Shown here: one piece after another, positions 46,056-53,826 of the stretch
Layout: every line of letters starts with the position of its first letter
Numbering within the stretch: the first letter of the stretch is position 1
Virus record (IMG/VR): IMGVR_UViG_3300044801_000056
Location: 1 to 53,826 of that record
From: a virus
DNA: 53,826 nucleotides
Direction: 5' to 3' (one strand)
Translations under genes and position numbers: made by a program
Notes under the pieces: generated by a model
Database searches by the model: none
Told to the model about the DNA's origin: nothing
What the model saw: only the letters and a program-made list of their open reading frames with translations

Positions 46056-48702
46056 CAATTCCATTGATCCAGGTCTTTCGGTTTCACCGTCTGACCGGGA
46101 TATGTGGATTCGTACCGTGATCGGGGAGGCTGGGAATGATCCGGCTAGTCAACCGGCTGTGGCGCATGTCATCGCGAATCGGATGCAACAGACCGGAGAT
46201 TCCGCAACGAAGATTGTCTTGGCTCCGAACCAATTCGAACCATGGGGTTCAAAGCCGGATCAGCTTATGAGCTATTCCCCGGATTCGCCTGCCTATAAAA
46301 AAGCGGCATCCGTCATCGACGGCGTGATCTCGGGAAAAATTCCTGATCCCACGGGTGGCGCAACGCTGTTTTATTCTCCTTCCGCGCAATCCGCATTAGG
46401 ACGCAATCCGCCGAAATGGGATGATGGCAGCGGTCAGCCGATCGGAAAGCATGTCTTTTTTGGAGGCAATCCGAGCAAGATTGCGCAGGCCGCACCGTCT
46501 TCTGATTTTCTCAAGGATTTCGAAATCGCGCCCGCTGCTGCATCGGTCTCGGATAACAAAGGGCAAAGCCTAACGGCTGTCCCGTCTCCCGTGCAATCAG
46601 TCATAAAGCCGGGGCAACCCGCATTCATGACGGACTTTCCGATTGCGCCTGCGGAAGCCCAAGCCCCAACTCCTAGCCATATTACGGCGCCATTGCCCAA
46701 TGCGATGCCCGGCCTAAATGGTCTTGTGTGGGATCGAAATGGAGGACACGATCCTAAAACCGGTGAATTGGTCGTCGCTGGTGCTCCAATGTCCGGCGTG
46801 AGCAATCCTGGCCTTTTGGCGGGAGCCACAAGTTTTCTTAACGGCGTCCCGGTCATTGGCCCCGCGCTTCTAGGTGGAACGCAGCGGGCCTCGGCTGGTA
46901 TTCATACCCTGCAAAACGGGGCGCCTTATGCAAGCAATCTGGAAACAGTACAAGGGCGAACCGCTGAAGCACAAGCACAAAATCCGGGGATTTCGACGGC
47001 TTCCAGCATTTTGGGAGGTATTACAGGAACCGGTCTAGGGGTTATGGCGGCCCCGGCTGCATTTGGTGTGAGTGGCGCCGGTTTTGTCCCCAACATGGCT
47101 GCAAGCGCTCTAAGTGGCGCGGCAATCGGGGGTGCGGACGCGGCCGCGCGCGTGAGTGATTATAGCCTATCCCCTAGCAATCCAAATCTTCAAATGTCCA
47201 TGAATAATCCTATTTTGCGGGGGACTATTTTTGGCGGCACGCTAGGTGGAATTGCCCCGGCAGTTGGACAAGGCGTAGGCTACGCGCTCGGATGGGGAGC
47301 TAATAAGCTCCTTGGACTCGCCCCGGAAGCACGCAATATCGCTGGCGTCTTCCATGATATCGGCATGACGCCAGAACAAGCGCAATCGAATCTCGCTCGC
47401 ATGGGGCCAAATGCCACTCTCGCGGATATCGATCCTGCATTGACGACAGAAGCTTCAGGTCTTGCTCGATTGGGCGGCGCGCCAACTTCGATTCTTAAGG
47501 GAGCTATGGCAACCCGTGCGGCAGGAGCCGATGCGCGCGCGGCTGATCTTGTCAATCAAACACTTGGGCCAAAACCTGATCTCAATGCAACCATTGCATC
47601 TATAGAAAACGATGCCGCTACCCGTGCATCTCCATACTATGAGGCCGGTCGCGCTGGGCCTTCTATGGATGTCACTCCAGTTCTTGCAAATATTGACCGG
47701 CAAATTCCAGATGCATCGGGCGGCGTTCAAAGCGTACTTCGAACGGCCCGGAATTATCTGACACGCAATGCCCCGGCACAAGATACTCTCGGAATGTCTA
47801 TTCCCAAGGACGATCCAGGCGCGGTTTTAGGTGCCCGGCAGGCGCTTGATGATATGATGTATAATCGAGATACTGGAGAAGCTAAACTAGGACCCAATGC
47901 CTTGCGTATCGCAAGTCAAATTCGAGGCCAGCTCAATGATATTATTAAGGAAGATTCGAATTTCGCCGCTGGCGATGCGATTCATTCTCAGGCCATGGGT
48001 ATCCGGGATGCGCTAAATCAGGGCGTTGACGTTTTCAAAAGAAATGTTAGGCCGGAAGATCTCACTCGCACGCTCGAAACCATGACGCCAGAAGAAATCG
48101 CGGCGCACCAAGCCGGGGCTCGTATTGCTATCGGCGATACCATGGAGCAATCTCAGCGGGGAGAACTTTCGGCGGCTCAAAGTATGTTCGGACGTGGCAC
48201 CGCCAATCGGGCTAAACTTGATGCTATTTTTCCAAATGCTCAAGATACATTAGATGCGCTGCATAGCCAGGTTGTCATGAAGGCAACTGAACAGCGAGTG
48301 GGCCAAAATTCCGTAACCGCCGAAGCACAAGCTGTTGGCAAGAAATATACCCCGCAAGGTGAACAGGGAATTAGCGCGGCGGTCCCTCTTGTGGGTGAAG
48401 CTCTTGGCGGCGGACCGGGCGCGGCGGCGGCATTGGCTGGGCGCTATACTTATGGCGCCATAAAAGATGCCATGACACGAAACGCGCTTGCCCGGCTTAC
48501 GGAGGGGACGGCGCGAGGTCTTGCCGCTACGGGTCCGGAACAATCGGCCTTCCTCGATCAAGTTGGCCGGGCTTACCGGACGAATGGTGTCACGAATGCG
48601 TTGAACCAAGGTGGCAACATTGCTGGAAATCTAGCATTCCGGTCTGCGTTGCCAAATCTTTTGGAGCTTAATCGACAGCGGAATGCTTTATCGACGCGGT
48701 AA
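46045..48702 (+). CDS. Large ejection protein with N-terminal SleB-type cell-wall hydrolase
   Basis: An 885-residue protein. Residues 1-150 are a Hydrolase_2/SleB domain: WIRTVIGEAGNDPASQPAVAHVIANRM (catalytic Glu in GEA), then NQFEPWG, GGATLFYSP and PPKWDDGSGQPIGKHVFF. It cleaves peptidoglycan during entry. A Pro/Ala linker leads to a Gly/Ala/Ser-rich membrane-active stretch (about residues 240-430) and a long helical end (DINPALTTEASGLARLGG type). The combination suits the last ejected protein of a P22-like virion. It also may be the only muralytic enzyme seen in this window. The start ATG 46045 overlaps the preceding gene by eleven bases. Confidence 0.8.
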   Translation: MANDNSIDPGLSVSPSDRDMWIRTVIGEAGNDPASQPAVAHVIANRMQQTGDSATKIVLAPNQFEPWGSKPDQLMSYSPDSPAYKKAASVIDGVISGKIPDPTGGATLFYSPSAQSALGRNPPKWDDGSGQPIGKHVFFGGNPSKIAQAAPSSDFLKDFEIAPAAASVSDNKGQSLTAVPSPVQSVIKPGQPAFMTDFPIAPAEAQAPTPSHITAPLPNAMPGLNGLVWDRNGGHDPKTGELVVAGAPMSGVSNPGLLAGATSFLNGVPVIGPALLGGTQRASAGIHTLQNGAPYASNLETVQGRTAEAQAQNPGISTASSILGGITGTGLGVMAAPAAFGVSGAGFVPNMAASALSGAAIGGADAAARVSDYSLSPSNPNLQMSMNNPILRGTIFGGTLGGIAPAVGQGVGYALGWGANKLLGLAPEARNIAGVFHDIGMTPEQAQSNLARMGPNATLADIDPALTTEASGLARLGGAPTSILKGAMATRAAGADARAADLVNQTLGPKPDLNATIASIENDAATRASPYYEAGRAGPSMDVTPVLANIDRQIPDASGGVQSVLRTARNYLTRNAPAQDTLGMSIPKDDPGAVLGARQALDDMMYNRDTGEAKLGPNALRIASQIRGQLNDIIKEDSNFAAGDAIHSQAMGIRDALNQGVDVFKRNVRPEDLTRTLETMTPEEIAAHQAGARIAIGDTMEQSQRGELSAAQSMFGRGTANRAKLDAIFPNAQDTLDALHSQVVMKATEQRVGQNSVTAEAQAVGKKYTPQGEQGISAAVPLVGEALGGGPGAAAALAGRYTYGAIKDAMTRNALARLTEGTARGLAATGPEQSAFLDQVGRAYRTNGVTNALNQGGNIAGNLAFRSALPNLLELNRQRNALSTR

Positions 48703-48891
48703 AAAAGCCTCCGGTGATCCTTTCCAGACCACATAAAGCAAAAACGTCTCAAATATCATTCCGAGACAAAAACCATCGCCAAAGAGGACCGGAACGCTGT
48801 CGAAAAACCATCGGAATAACAAGCAAAATCCGATCATTAGCGCTACACCTATCACAATCAGTATGAACCGAATCATCATGAACCGAATCAT
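48688..48891 (-). CDS. Small two-helix membrane protein, opposite strand
   Basis: A 67-residue protein with two strong transmembrane segments (MIRFILIVIGVALMIGFCLL and FGDGFCLGMIFETFLLYVVW). A 15-base duplication gives MIRFM-MIRFI at the start. GAGGGG is placed upstream of the start. Its end overlaps the last 15 bases of the ejection gene. It is the only minus-strand gene in the late region outside the intein and could be a superinfection or holin-like protein. Confidence 0.5.
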   Translation of the reverse strand: MIRFMMIRFILIVIGVALMIGFCLLFRWFFDSVPVLFGDGFCLGMIFETFLLYVVWKGSPEAFLPRR

Positions 48892-48906
48892 CAGGGATCC
48901 CCTCTC

Positions 48907-50736
48907 ATGTTAAATCGCTTACGCATTTTCGGTGCCGTGGCGATGCTCGCCCTTGTCTCCGTCCTACATAATACGGAAACCAGAGCGCAGGCAACCCAAG
49001 TTCCTCCGGGAGAGGTATGCTTTCAAGCCACGACAGGTTTGAATGGATTCATCGGGACGCTAGGGGCGATCACTGGCGGCTCTGGCGGGGCGGCGGGTAC
49101 TTATGCCAATGTTCCCTTTACGGGCGGGTCAGGAACCGGCGGGACGGCCAATATCACGGTTTCTGGCGGCACTGTTACGGCGGCTCAAGTCGTCTCGCCT
49201 GGCCTTAATTATGCTGTTGGAGATATTCTATCGGCAGCCGGGGCGAATATCGGTGGCGTGGCCGGGTTCCAAGTCCTGGTAGCATCGAACTCGATCAATT
49301 CCTCTCTTGCGGGCGGCAAAGTCGGCATGTATGTGCCGGGCACTTTGACGCCGTCGCAGACATGGGTAAACGCAAGCGAAACCACGCTCAATAGCAATCC
49401 GATTGCACTCGATTCCAATGGCTGCGCGGTTATCTTCGGCGTTGGAACCTATCGCCAAATCCTCTACGATAGCCTTGGGAATGAAGTTTGGGATCGGCTG
49501 ACTTCTGTTACGCCGGTTAATCCCTATTGGGCCGGGACGGCTGGCGGGACTGCGAACGCGATCACGGTTACGGATACGGGATTTGCGCAGACCGATGGCC
49601 AGAGCATTCAATTTCTCGCGGCCTATCCGAATACGCGCGCCGCAACGCTTTCCGTCAATGGCGGGACACCAATCCCAATCTTAGAAAATTCTCCTAGCGG
49701 TCCCATAGCATTAATCGGAGGGGAGATTTCGGCAACCGGGAATTTTACAAGCGTCGTCTATAGCTCATCCTTAAATTCCTTCATCCTCACGTCATATCAA
49801 AATACGGCGACATTGATCAATGTCAATGTCCCATTTCCACAAGGAAGACTCACGTTAGTTGCGACTTCGGGGGGGCTCAATACACCTGTCATGACTTCGA
49901 CGGTGACTGCGGCAGGAACAATCTATTATACGCCCTATCAAGGTGGTGTAGTTCCTCTCTGGAATGGGTCAGGATTTATCCCGACTTTTTGTCCTGAAAT
50001 CTCGAATATATTGGCTAATTCATCAGTCGGTAATGCCGGGCCTGCGGTAGCGGTTGCCAGTTCGATCTATGATCTTTTCGTCTGGAATAATGCAGGAACG
50101 TGCACTTTGACGCGAGGACCGGCATGGACAAATTTCACGACGCGATCTTTGGGAGGTTCGCGGGTTAATGGAATTTTAGTGAACGGTTCATCGATCACAA
50201 ATGGACCACTTTATGGATATGGGACTTATGTCGGAACCGTTGCCACGGATTCGTCAGGTGCGACCGTAACCTGGAATATTGGCGGCAGCGCGAGCGGTGG
50301 TAGTGCGGGATTCCTTGATGTTTGGAATATGTATAATCGAGTTATCGTGTCCGCATGTTCCGTTGATACGGGAGCAATTTATTCTTATAATATTTACACA
50401 ATTCGTCAGGCTAGAGCTAGCACTGGAGGAAACCAGATTAATTTTGTAACAGGTATTGCTGAGGACTCTATACAAGCGTCAATATCAGCATCGTTTCAGA
50501 CTAACTACCAACAGGATATGGGGATTGGGCTAGACTCTACCTCAACATTTTATTCTCAACAGATAAGTCCAGCGGGAAACGCATCACAACCTATTGCAGA
50601 ACGTGGAGATTTCGTTATTGCTCCAATATTAGGTTCTCATTATATATCTCGTAATGAACGAGGCAATAATGCAAATTCCACATACGCGCAGGATATCTAT
50701 TCCTTGGATAATCTATGCGCCTATATTCGGATGTGA
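48907..50736 (+). CDS. Tail fibre/tailspike-like protein with signal peptide
   Basis: A 609-residue protein. Residues 1-28 are a signal peptide (LRIFGAVAMLALVSVL, cleavage near TRAQA). KVGMYVPGTLTPSQTWVNASET, then NSNPIALDSNGCAVIFGVGTYRQILYDSLGN is the common head-binding domain of P22-like tailspikes. A C-terminal part (about residues 290-600) is encoded by AT-rich DNA. No endorhamnosidase motif is visible. A virion fibre with a signal peptide is unexpected. Confidence 0.7.
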   Translation: MLNRLRIFGAVAMLALVSVLHNTETRAQATQVPPGEVCFQATTGLNGFIGTLGAITGGSGGAAGTYANVPFTGGSGTGGTANITVSGGTVTAAQVVSPGLNYAVGDILSAAGANIGGVAGFQVLVASNSINSSLAGGKVGMYVPGTLTPSQTWVNASETTLNSNPIALDSNGCAVIFGVGTYRQILYDSLGNEVWDRLTSVTPVNPYWAGTAGGTANAITVTDTGFAQTDGQSIQFLAAYPNTRAATLSVNGGTPIPILENSPSGPIALIGGEISATGNFTSVVYSSSLNSFILTSYQNTATLINVNVPFPQGRLTLVATSGGLNTPVMTSTVTAAGTIYYTPYQGGVVPLWNGSGFIPTFCPEISNILANSSVGNAGPAVAVASSIYDLFVWNNAGTCTLTRGPAWTNFTTRSLGGSRVNGILVNGSSITNGPLYGYGTYVGTVATDSSGATVTWNIGGSASGGSAGFLDVWNMYNRVIVSACSVDTGAIYSYNIYTIRQARASTGGNQINFVTGIAEDSIQASISASFQTNYQQDMGIGLDSTSTFYSQQISPAGNASQPIAERGDFVIAPILGSHYISRNERGNNANSTYAQDIYSLDNLCAYIRM

Positions 50737-50769
50737 TGAATGTGCTCTCATGTGAAAAGAAGTAATGCC

Positions 50770-53658
50770 ATGCTACGTCTGATTAGTGCTCTTTCATTGT
50801 GTTTAGTCGCGTCCGTGTCATGGGCGCAGACCGCGACGACTCGGTCTTCTTTGGAAGCTCAAACGAATGCAGCGATCTTCAACAATACGACGGGTCAAAT
50901 CACGGCGACATCATTAAATTCATTATTGCAAAATATCATTGCGAGTGAAGTCACACAGTCAGATTCATTAAATATATTCGCTTCTCCCCCTACATTCATC
51001 GGCCAAAATGGCGCATGCATCGCAAATGGATCGAGCCCTCTTATATGTTCGCCGCAAAATAGTACGATCACGATTAATGGAATATCGTGCATGCTCGCGG
51101 GAACTTGCACGGTCACAGCGGTAGCGGGATCGATCGGGCCAGGAACCACGACGATTTTAGGCGGGACATCCGGCGGCATCCTCTACGACAACGCGGGCAA
51201 TCTCGGCAACTCCGCCGCGCTCGGAACTGGTGTCCTCGGCGCTTTAACTACCAATCTGAACGCTTCGGGTGGACTGGTTGGCTATGGTGGATCGATGGGT
51301 AATGTCACGGGCCATGCGTCCCTTGATGTCCTCTTGGCGGGTGGGGTGTCAATGACCGGCGCGCTGACCTTCCCGACAAACGACCTCATCATCAACGGCG
51401 GGGCGGCGACTGCCGGTATCGCGACTGTCACCTCGGGCGGCGTTGTATCGAGTGAAGCAAATTTGCCTGTTGCCAATCTCAATAGCGGCACGGGGGCAAG
51501 TTCGTCTACATACTGGCGCGGTGATGGAACGTGGGCAACGCCAGGCGGAGGCGGCACCGTCACCACTTCCGGCGCGCCTGCTAACACATACCTATCCTCG
51601 TTTTCCGGCGCGACCGCGATCACCGGCACCGCGAACGCTACTCTTTCGGGCGGGGCTCTAACCCTTGGCGCCTCGGGCACTCTTGGCTCAGTGACGTTGG
51701 GGAATGCCACGAGCGGGACGATCACGCTTGAGCCAACAACCGGTGCTCTGGGGACGATTACAGAATATCTTCCGGTGGCTTCGGGGGATACTCTTGTGTC
51801 GCTTGCCGCGACGCAAACGCTGACAAATAAATCCATCGCGGGGAGCGAGATCAACTCCGGTACCGTAGCCGCAACATATCTTCCCACGGCGACGGGTGCG
51901 GCTTTGGGTGTCGCGGAAGCGGGAACCGGCCTCACGGTGACCGCAGGAGTATTTTCCGTCACCTATGGAACGTCAGCCAACACGGCAGCGCAGGGGAACG
52001 ATAGCCGGATTACCGGGGCTCTGAGTGCCACGCTTGCGGCCTCTACCTACATGCCCCTTTCCGGCGGCCTTTTTACCGGTGGCACGATTGGGGTAGCAAA
52101 TACGTCACTGCCTACTAGTGTTGCGGGGGAGCTTGGGATTGCGGGCGGTCCAGTATCAAGTATACCAACCCTGGGCGCGAACGATGAAGGGGATGTTTGG
52201 CTAACAACAATTCACGGTCTGAATTTAATAGGAAAAGGCTCGACTTACGATGTAACTTTATTTGGGAGTAATGGTTCCGTTGCTCTTGGGGTAGCGACTG
52301 GGACACAAAATGTCGTCTTCGGTGGCCAGATAACAGCGCAGAGTCTCGCCACGCCAAGCAGCAACATCGCTGGCACGATCTGCGCGACCTCTACCGGCAT
52401 TCTACTCTACAACGTGGGGGCTAATTGCTACGCGGGCGGCGCAGCGGCTGGTGGTTCCAATACGCAGGTGCAGTACAACAGCTCTGGTACTCTCGCGGGT
52501 ATCACGGGCATGACGACCAATGGCACAGCGGCGACCTTCGCCACGTCAGACCTCATCATTAACGGCGGTTCGGCAACGGCTGGGCTAGCAACCGTGACCT
52601 CTGGCGGCGTCGTGTCGAGCGAGGCATCCGCGACGGTTGCCCAAGGTGGCACCGGAGCTTCGACCTTCACTGCCTATGGCGTTCTTTATGGCAATACCAC
52701 GAGCGCCCTTGGCGTCACGGGGGCGGGCACGACAGGCCAGGTTCTCACCGCGACGACTAGCGCAGCTCCTTCCTGGGCCGCTCCGGCGGCTGCGGCTGCG
52801 GGATCATTGACCGGAACCACGCTCAACAGCACTGTGGTAACTTCCTCTTTGACCTCCGTCGGGGCGTTAACCAGCGGCTCACTCGCCAGCGGATTCACGG
52901 CGGTAACCGGACCGCTTGGGGGCACCGGACTGACGACCGCCGCCGTCGGCGACATCATGTATGCGAGCGCGACGACGCCAACTTGGGCGCGGCTTGCGGA
53001 TGTTGCGGTTGGAAGCACCCTAATCTCTGGCGGTGTCGGCGTAGCACCATCGTGGGGAGCTTACGCGGCTGCTGCTGGAACCTTGACGGGCACAGCTCTC
53101 AACAGCTCGGTTGTCACATCCTCACTGGCGTCTCTCGGCACCATCATAGCCGGCACATGGCAAGGCACGATTATCGGCGCGACTTACGGTGGCACGGGTG
53201 TTAACAACGGCGCGAAGACGATCACGCTCGGCGGGTCGATCACGACAACCGGCGCGGGGGCGCCTACCCTGGCATTCCCAGCAACCGGCTACACCTACAC
53301 CTTCCCGCTTGCAAATTCGACATTGGCAAACCTGACGACTGCCGATCAAGTCTTGGCGGGCGGGGCGACGTTGACCGTTACCGCCCTAACAACGGGGGGC
53401 ATCACCGTTGACTGCGGGCAGGGGCCTGGCCAGTACATTGCTAATACAGCGGCGTTTACTATTACTGCCCCTGTAAACGATGGCGAATGTATTCTTCAGA
53501 TCGAGAATGGATCAGGCGCGGGAGCGGTGACGTTCTCAGGGTTCTCTGAAGGGGCAAACACAGGTGACGCTTTAACGACGACGAGCGGGAATTATTTCCA
53601 AATTAGTATCACGCGCATCCATGCAAAATCCCACTATCTAATAACGGCGCTCCAATGA
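50770..53658 (+). CDS. Large tail fibre protein with signal peptide
   Basis: A 962-residue protein. ATG 50770 gives a signal peptide (MLRLISALSLCLVASVSWAQ). Long Gly/Thr/Ser/Ala repeats follow (GGTGASTFTAYGVLYGNTTSA, AAATYLPT, SLTSVGALTSGSLASG), typical of a trimeric fibre shaft. The pair NDLIINGG(A/S)ATAG(I/L)ATVTSGGVVSSE appears twice (near residues 205 and 597), an internal duplication. GYTYTFP and the Cys-containing end (GGITVDCGQGPGQY) form a knob-like domain. Its last codon overlaps the next start. Confidence 0.75.
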   Translation: MLRLISALSLCLVASVSWAQTATTRSSLEAQTNAAIFNNTTGQITATSLNSLLQNIIASEVTQSDSLNIFASPPTFIGQNGACIANGSSPLICSPQNSTITINGISCMLAGTCTVTAVAGSIGPGTTTILGGTSGGILYDNAGNLGNSAALGTGVLGALTTNLNASGGLVGYGGSMGNVTGHASLDVLLAGGVSMTGALTFPTNDLIINGGAATAGIATVTSGGVVSSEANLPVANLNSGTGASSSTYWRGDGTWATPGGGGTVTTSGAPANTYLSSFSGATAITGTANATLSGGALTLGASGTLGSVTLGNATSGTITLEPTTGALGTITEYLPVASGDTLVSLAATQTLTNKSIAGSEINSGTVAATYLPTATGAALGVAEAGTGLTVTAGVFSVTYGTSANTAAQGNDSRITGALSATLAASTYMPLSGGLFTGGTIGVANTSLPTSVAGELGIAGGPVSSIPTLGANDEGDVWLTTIHGLNLIGKGSTYDVTLFGSNGSVALGVATGTQNVVFGGQITAQSLATPSSNIAGTICATSTGILLYNVGANCYAGGAAAGGSNTQVQYNSSGTLAGITGMTTNGTAATFATSDLIINGGSATAGLATVTSGGVVSSEASATVAQGGTGASTFTAYGVLYGNTTSALGVTGAGTTGQVLTATTSAAPSWAAPAAAAAGSLTGTTLNSTVVTSSLTSVGALTSGSLASGFTAVTGPLGGTGLTTAAVGDIMYASATTPTWARLADVAVGSTLISGGVGVAPSWGAYAAAAGTLTGTALNSSVVTSSLASLGTIIAGTWQGTIIGATYGGTGVNNGAKTITLGGSITTTGAGAPTLAFPATGYTYTFPLANSTLANLTTADQVLAGGATLTVTALTTGGITVDCGQGPGQYIANTAAFTITAPVNDGECILQIENGSGAGAVTFSGFSEGANTGDALTTTSGNYFQISITRIHAKSHYLITALQ

Positions 53659-53826
53659 GAAAACTCTACATCGGCCTTCTACTTTTTTTTATGTCGGCGT
53701 TTCCTGCTGCGGCGTTGTTTTTCGCTCCGCCTCCGCCGTTATATAGGCATGTTTCGGGCGGAAGCTGCGCTGATACTTCTGTGCACATAATAACCGCAAG
53801 TGGCGCTGGGAGCGTCACCGTTCCGG
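53655..53826 (+). CDS. Secreted protein, truncated by the window end
   Basis: Only 57 codons are visible. It has a signal peptide (MRKLYIGLLLFFMSAFPAAA) and a Pro-rich linker, then a beta sequence ending SGAGSVTVP. The beginning is coupled to the preceding gene by ATGA. If the molecule is circular the frame continues 18 codons at positions 1-56 and ends TGA overlapping the first gene's ATG. Confidence 0.6.
   Translation, partial: MRKLYIGLLLFFMSAFPAAALFFAPPPPLYRHVSGGSCADTSVHIITASGAGSVTVP

Noticed and set aside
51282-51962. Long minus-strand frame in the tail fibre gene
   Set aside because: Pro/Val-rich antisense shadow of the Gly/Thr repeats; no motif.
1-53826. Integrase, attachment site or CI repressor
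   Set aside because: None could be recognised on either strand, so no lysogeny module is claimed.

Overview
The window looks like the genome, or nearly all of it, of a tailed podovirus with P22-type virion proteins infecting an alphaproteobacterium, probably of the Hyphomicrobiales/Rhizobiales type. The host guess rests on a GcrA homologue, a SciP/DUF1153-like domain and many small proteins of kinds common in alphaproteobacterial phages. All family assignments are from reading the sequence; no search was run. I see no integrase, excisionase, CI-type repressor or rRNA.

Layout. (1) 53-4148, rightward: late genes, including a holin-like protein, small membrane proteins, a calcineurin-like phosphoesterase and a TSCPD-like protein. 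(2) 4152-11607, leftward: an early operon with ERF annealing protein, YqaJ-type exonuclease, HIRAN-like protein, HNH nuclease and a Cys-triplet repeat protein. Its distal end is broken by an IS200/IS605 (TnpB) remnant. (3) 11608-11801: divergent control region. (4) 11802-21536, rightward: Cro-like protein, short sliding-clamp-like protein, VRR-NUC nuclease, a SciP-like/MT-A70 methyltransferase fusion, GcrA, a protein with a DnaA domain IV, DnaB helicase, a DUF1376 replication protein with internal iterons, a DGLR-repeat DUF6745 protein and a tRNA(CAU). (5) 21587-22345: non-coding repeats around two small genes. (6) 22415-29510: small genes, small-terminase candidates, and a block of secreted or tail-like proteins. 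(7) 29540-48702: the P22-type packaging and virion module (TerL, portal, scaffold, coat, gp4-like, gp10-like, ejection proteins including a SleB-type hydrolase). (8) 48907-end: two large tail-fibre proteins and a truncated third gene.

The most striking object is in the large terminase gene. A 981-bp in-frame intein splits the Walker B motif. Where an intein normally carries its homing endonuclease, the sense strand is merely an open linker, while the antisense strand encodes an HNH endonuclease with a DNA-binding tail. Next are a host cell-cycle cassette (SciP-like/N6-adenine methyltransferase fusion, then GcrA), a chain of hairpins in front of the coat gene, and Sec-type signal peptides on at least six tail-like proteins.

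The truncated last gene reads in frame across the window ends and would stop in an ATGA overlap with the first gene. This suggests a complete circular (circularly permuted) genome of about 53.8 kb.
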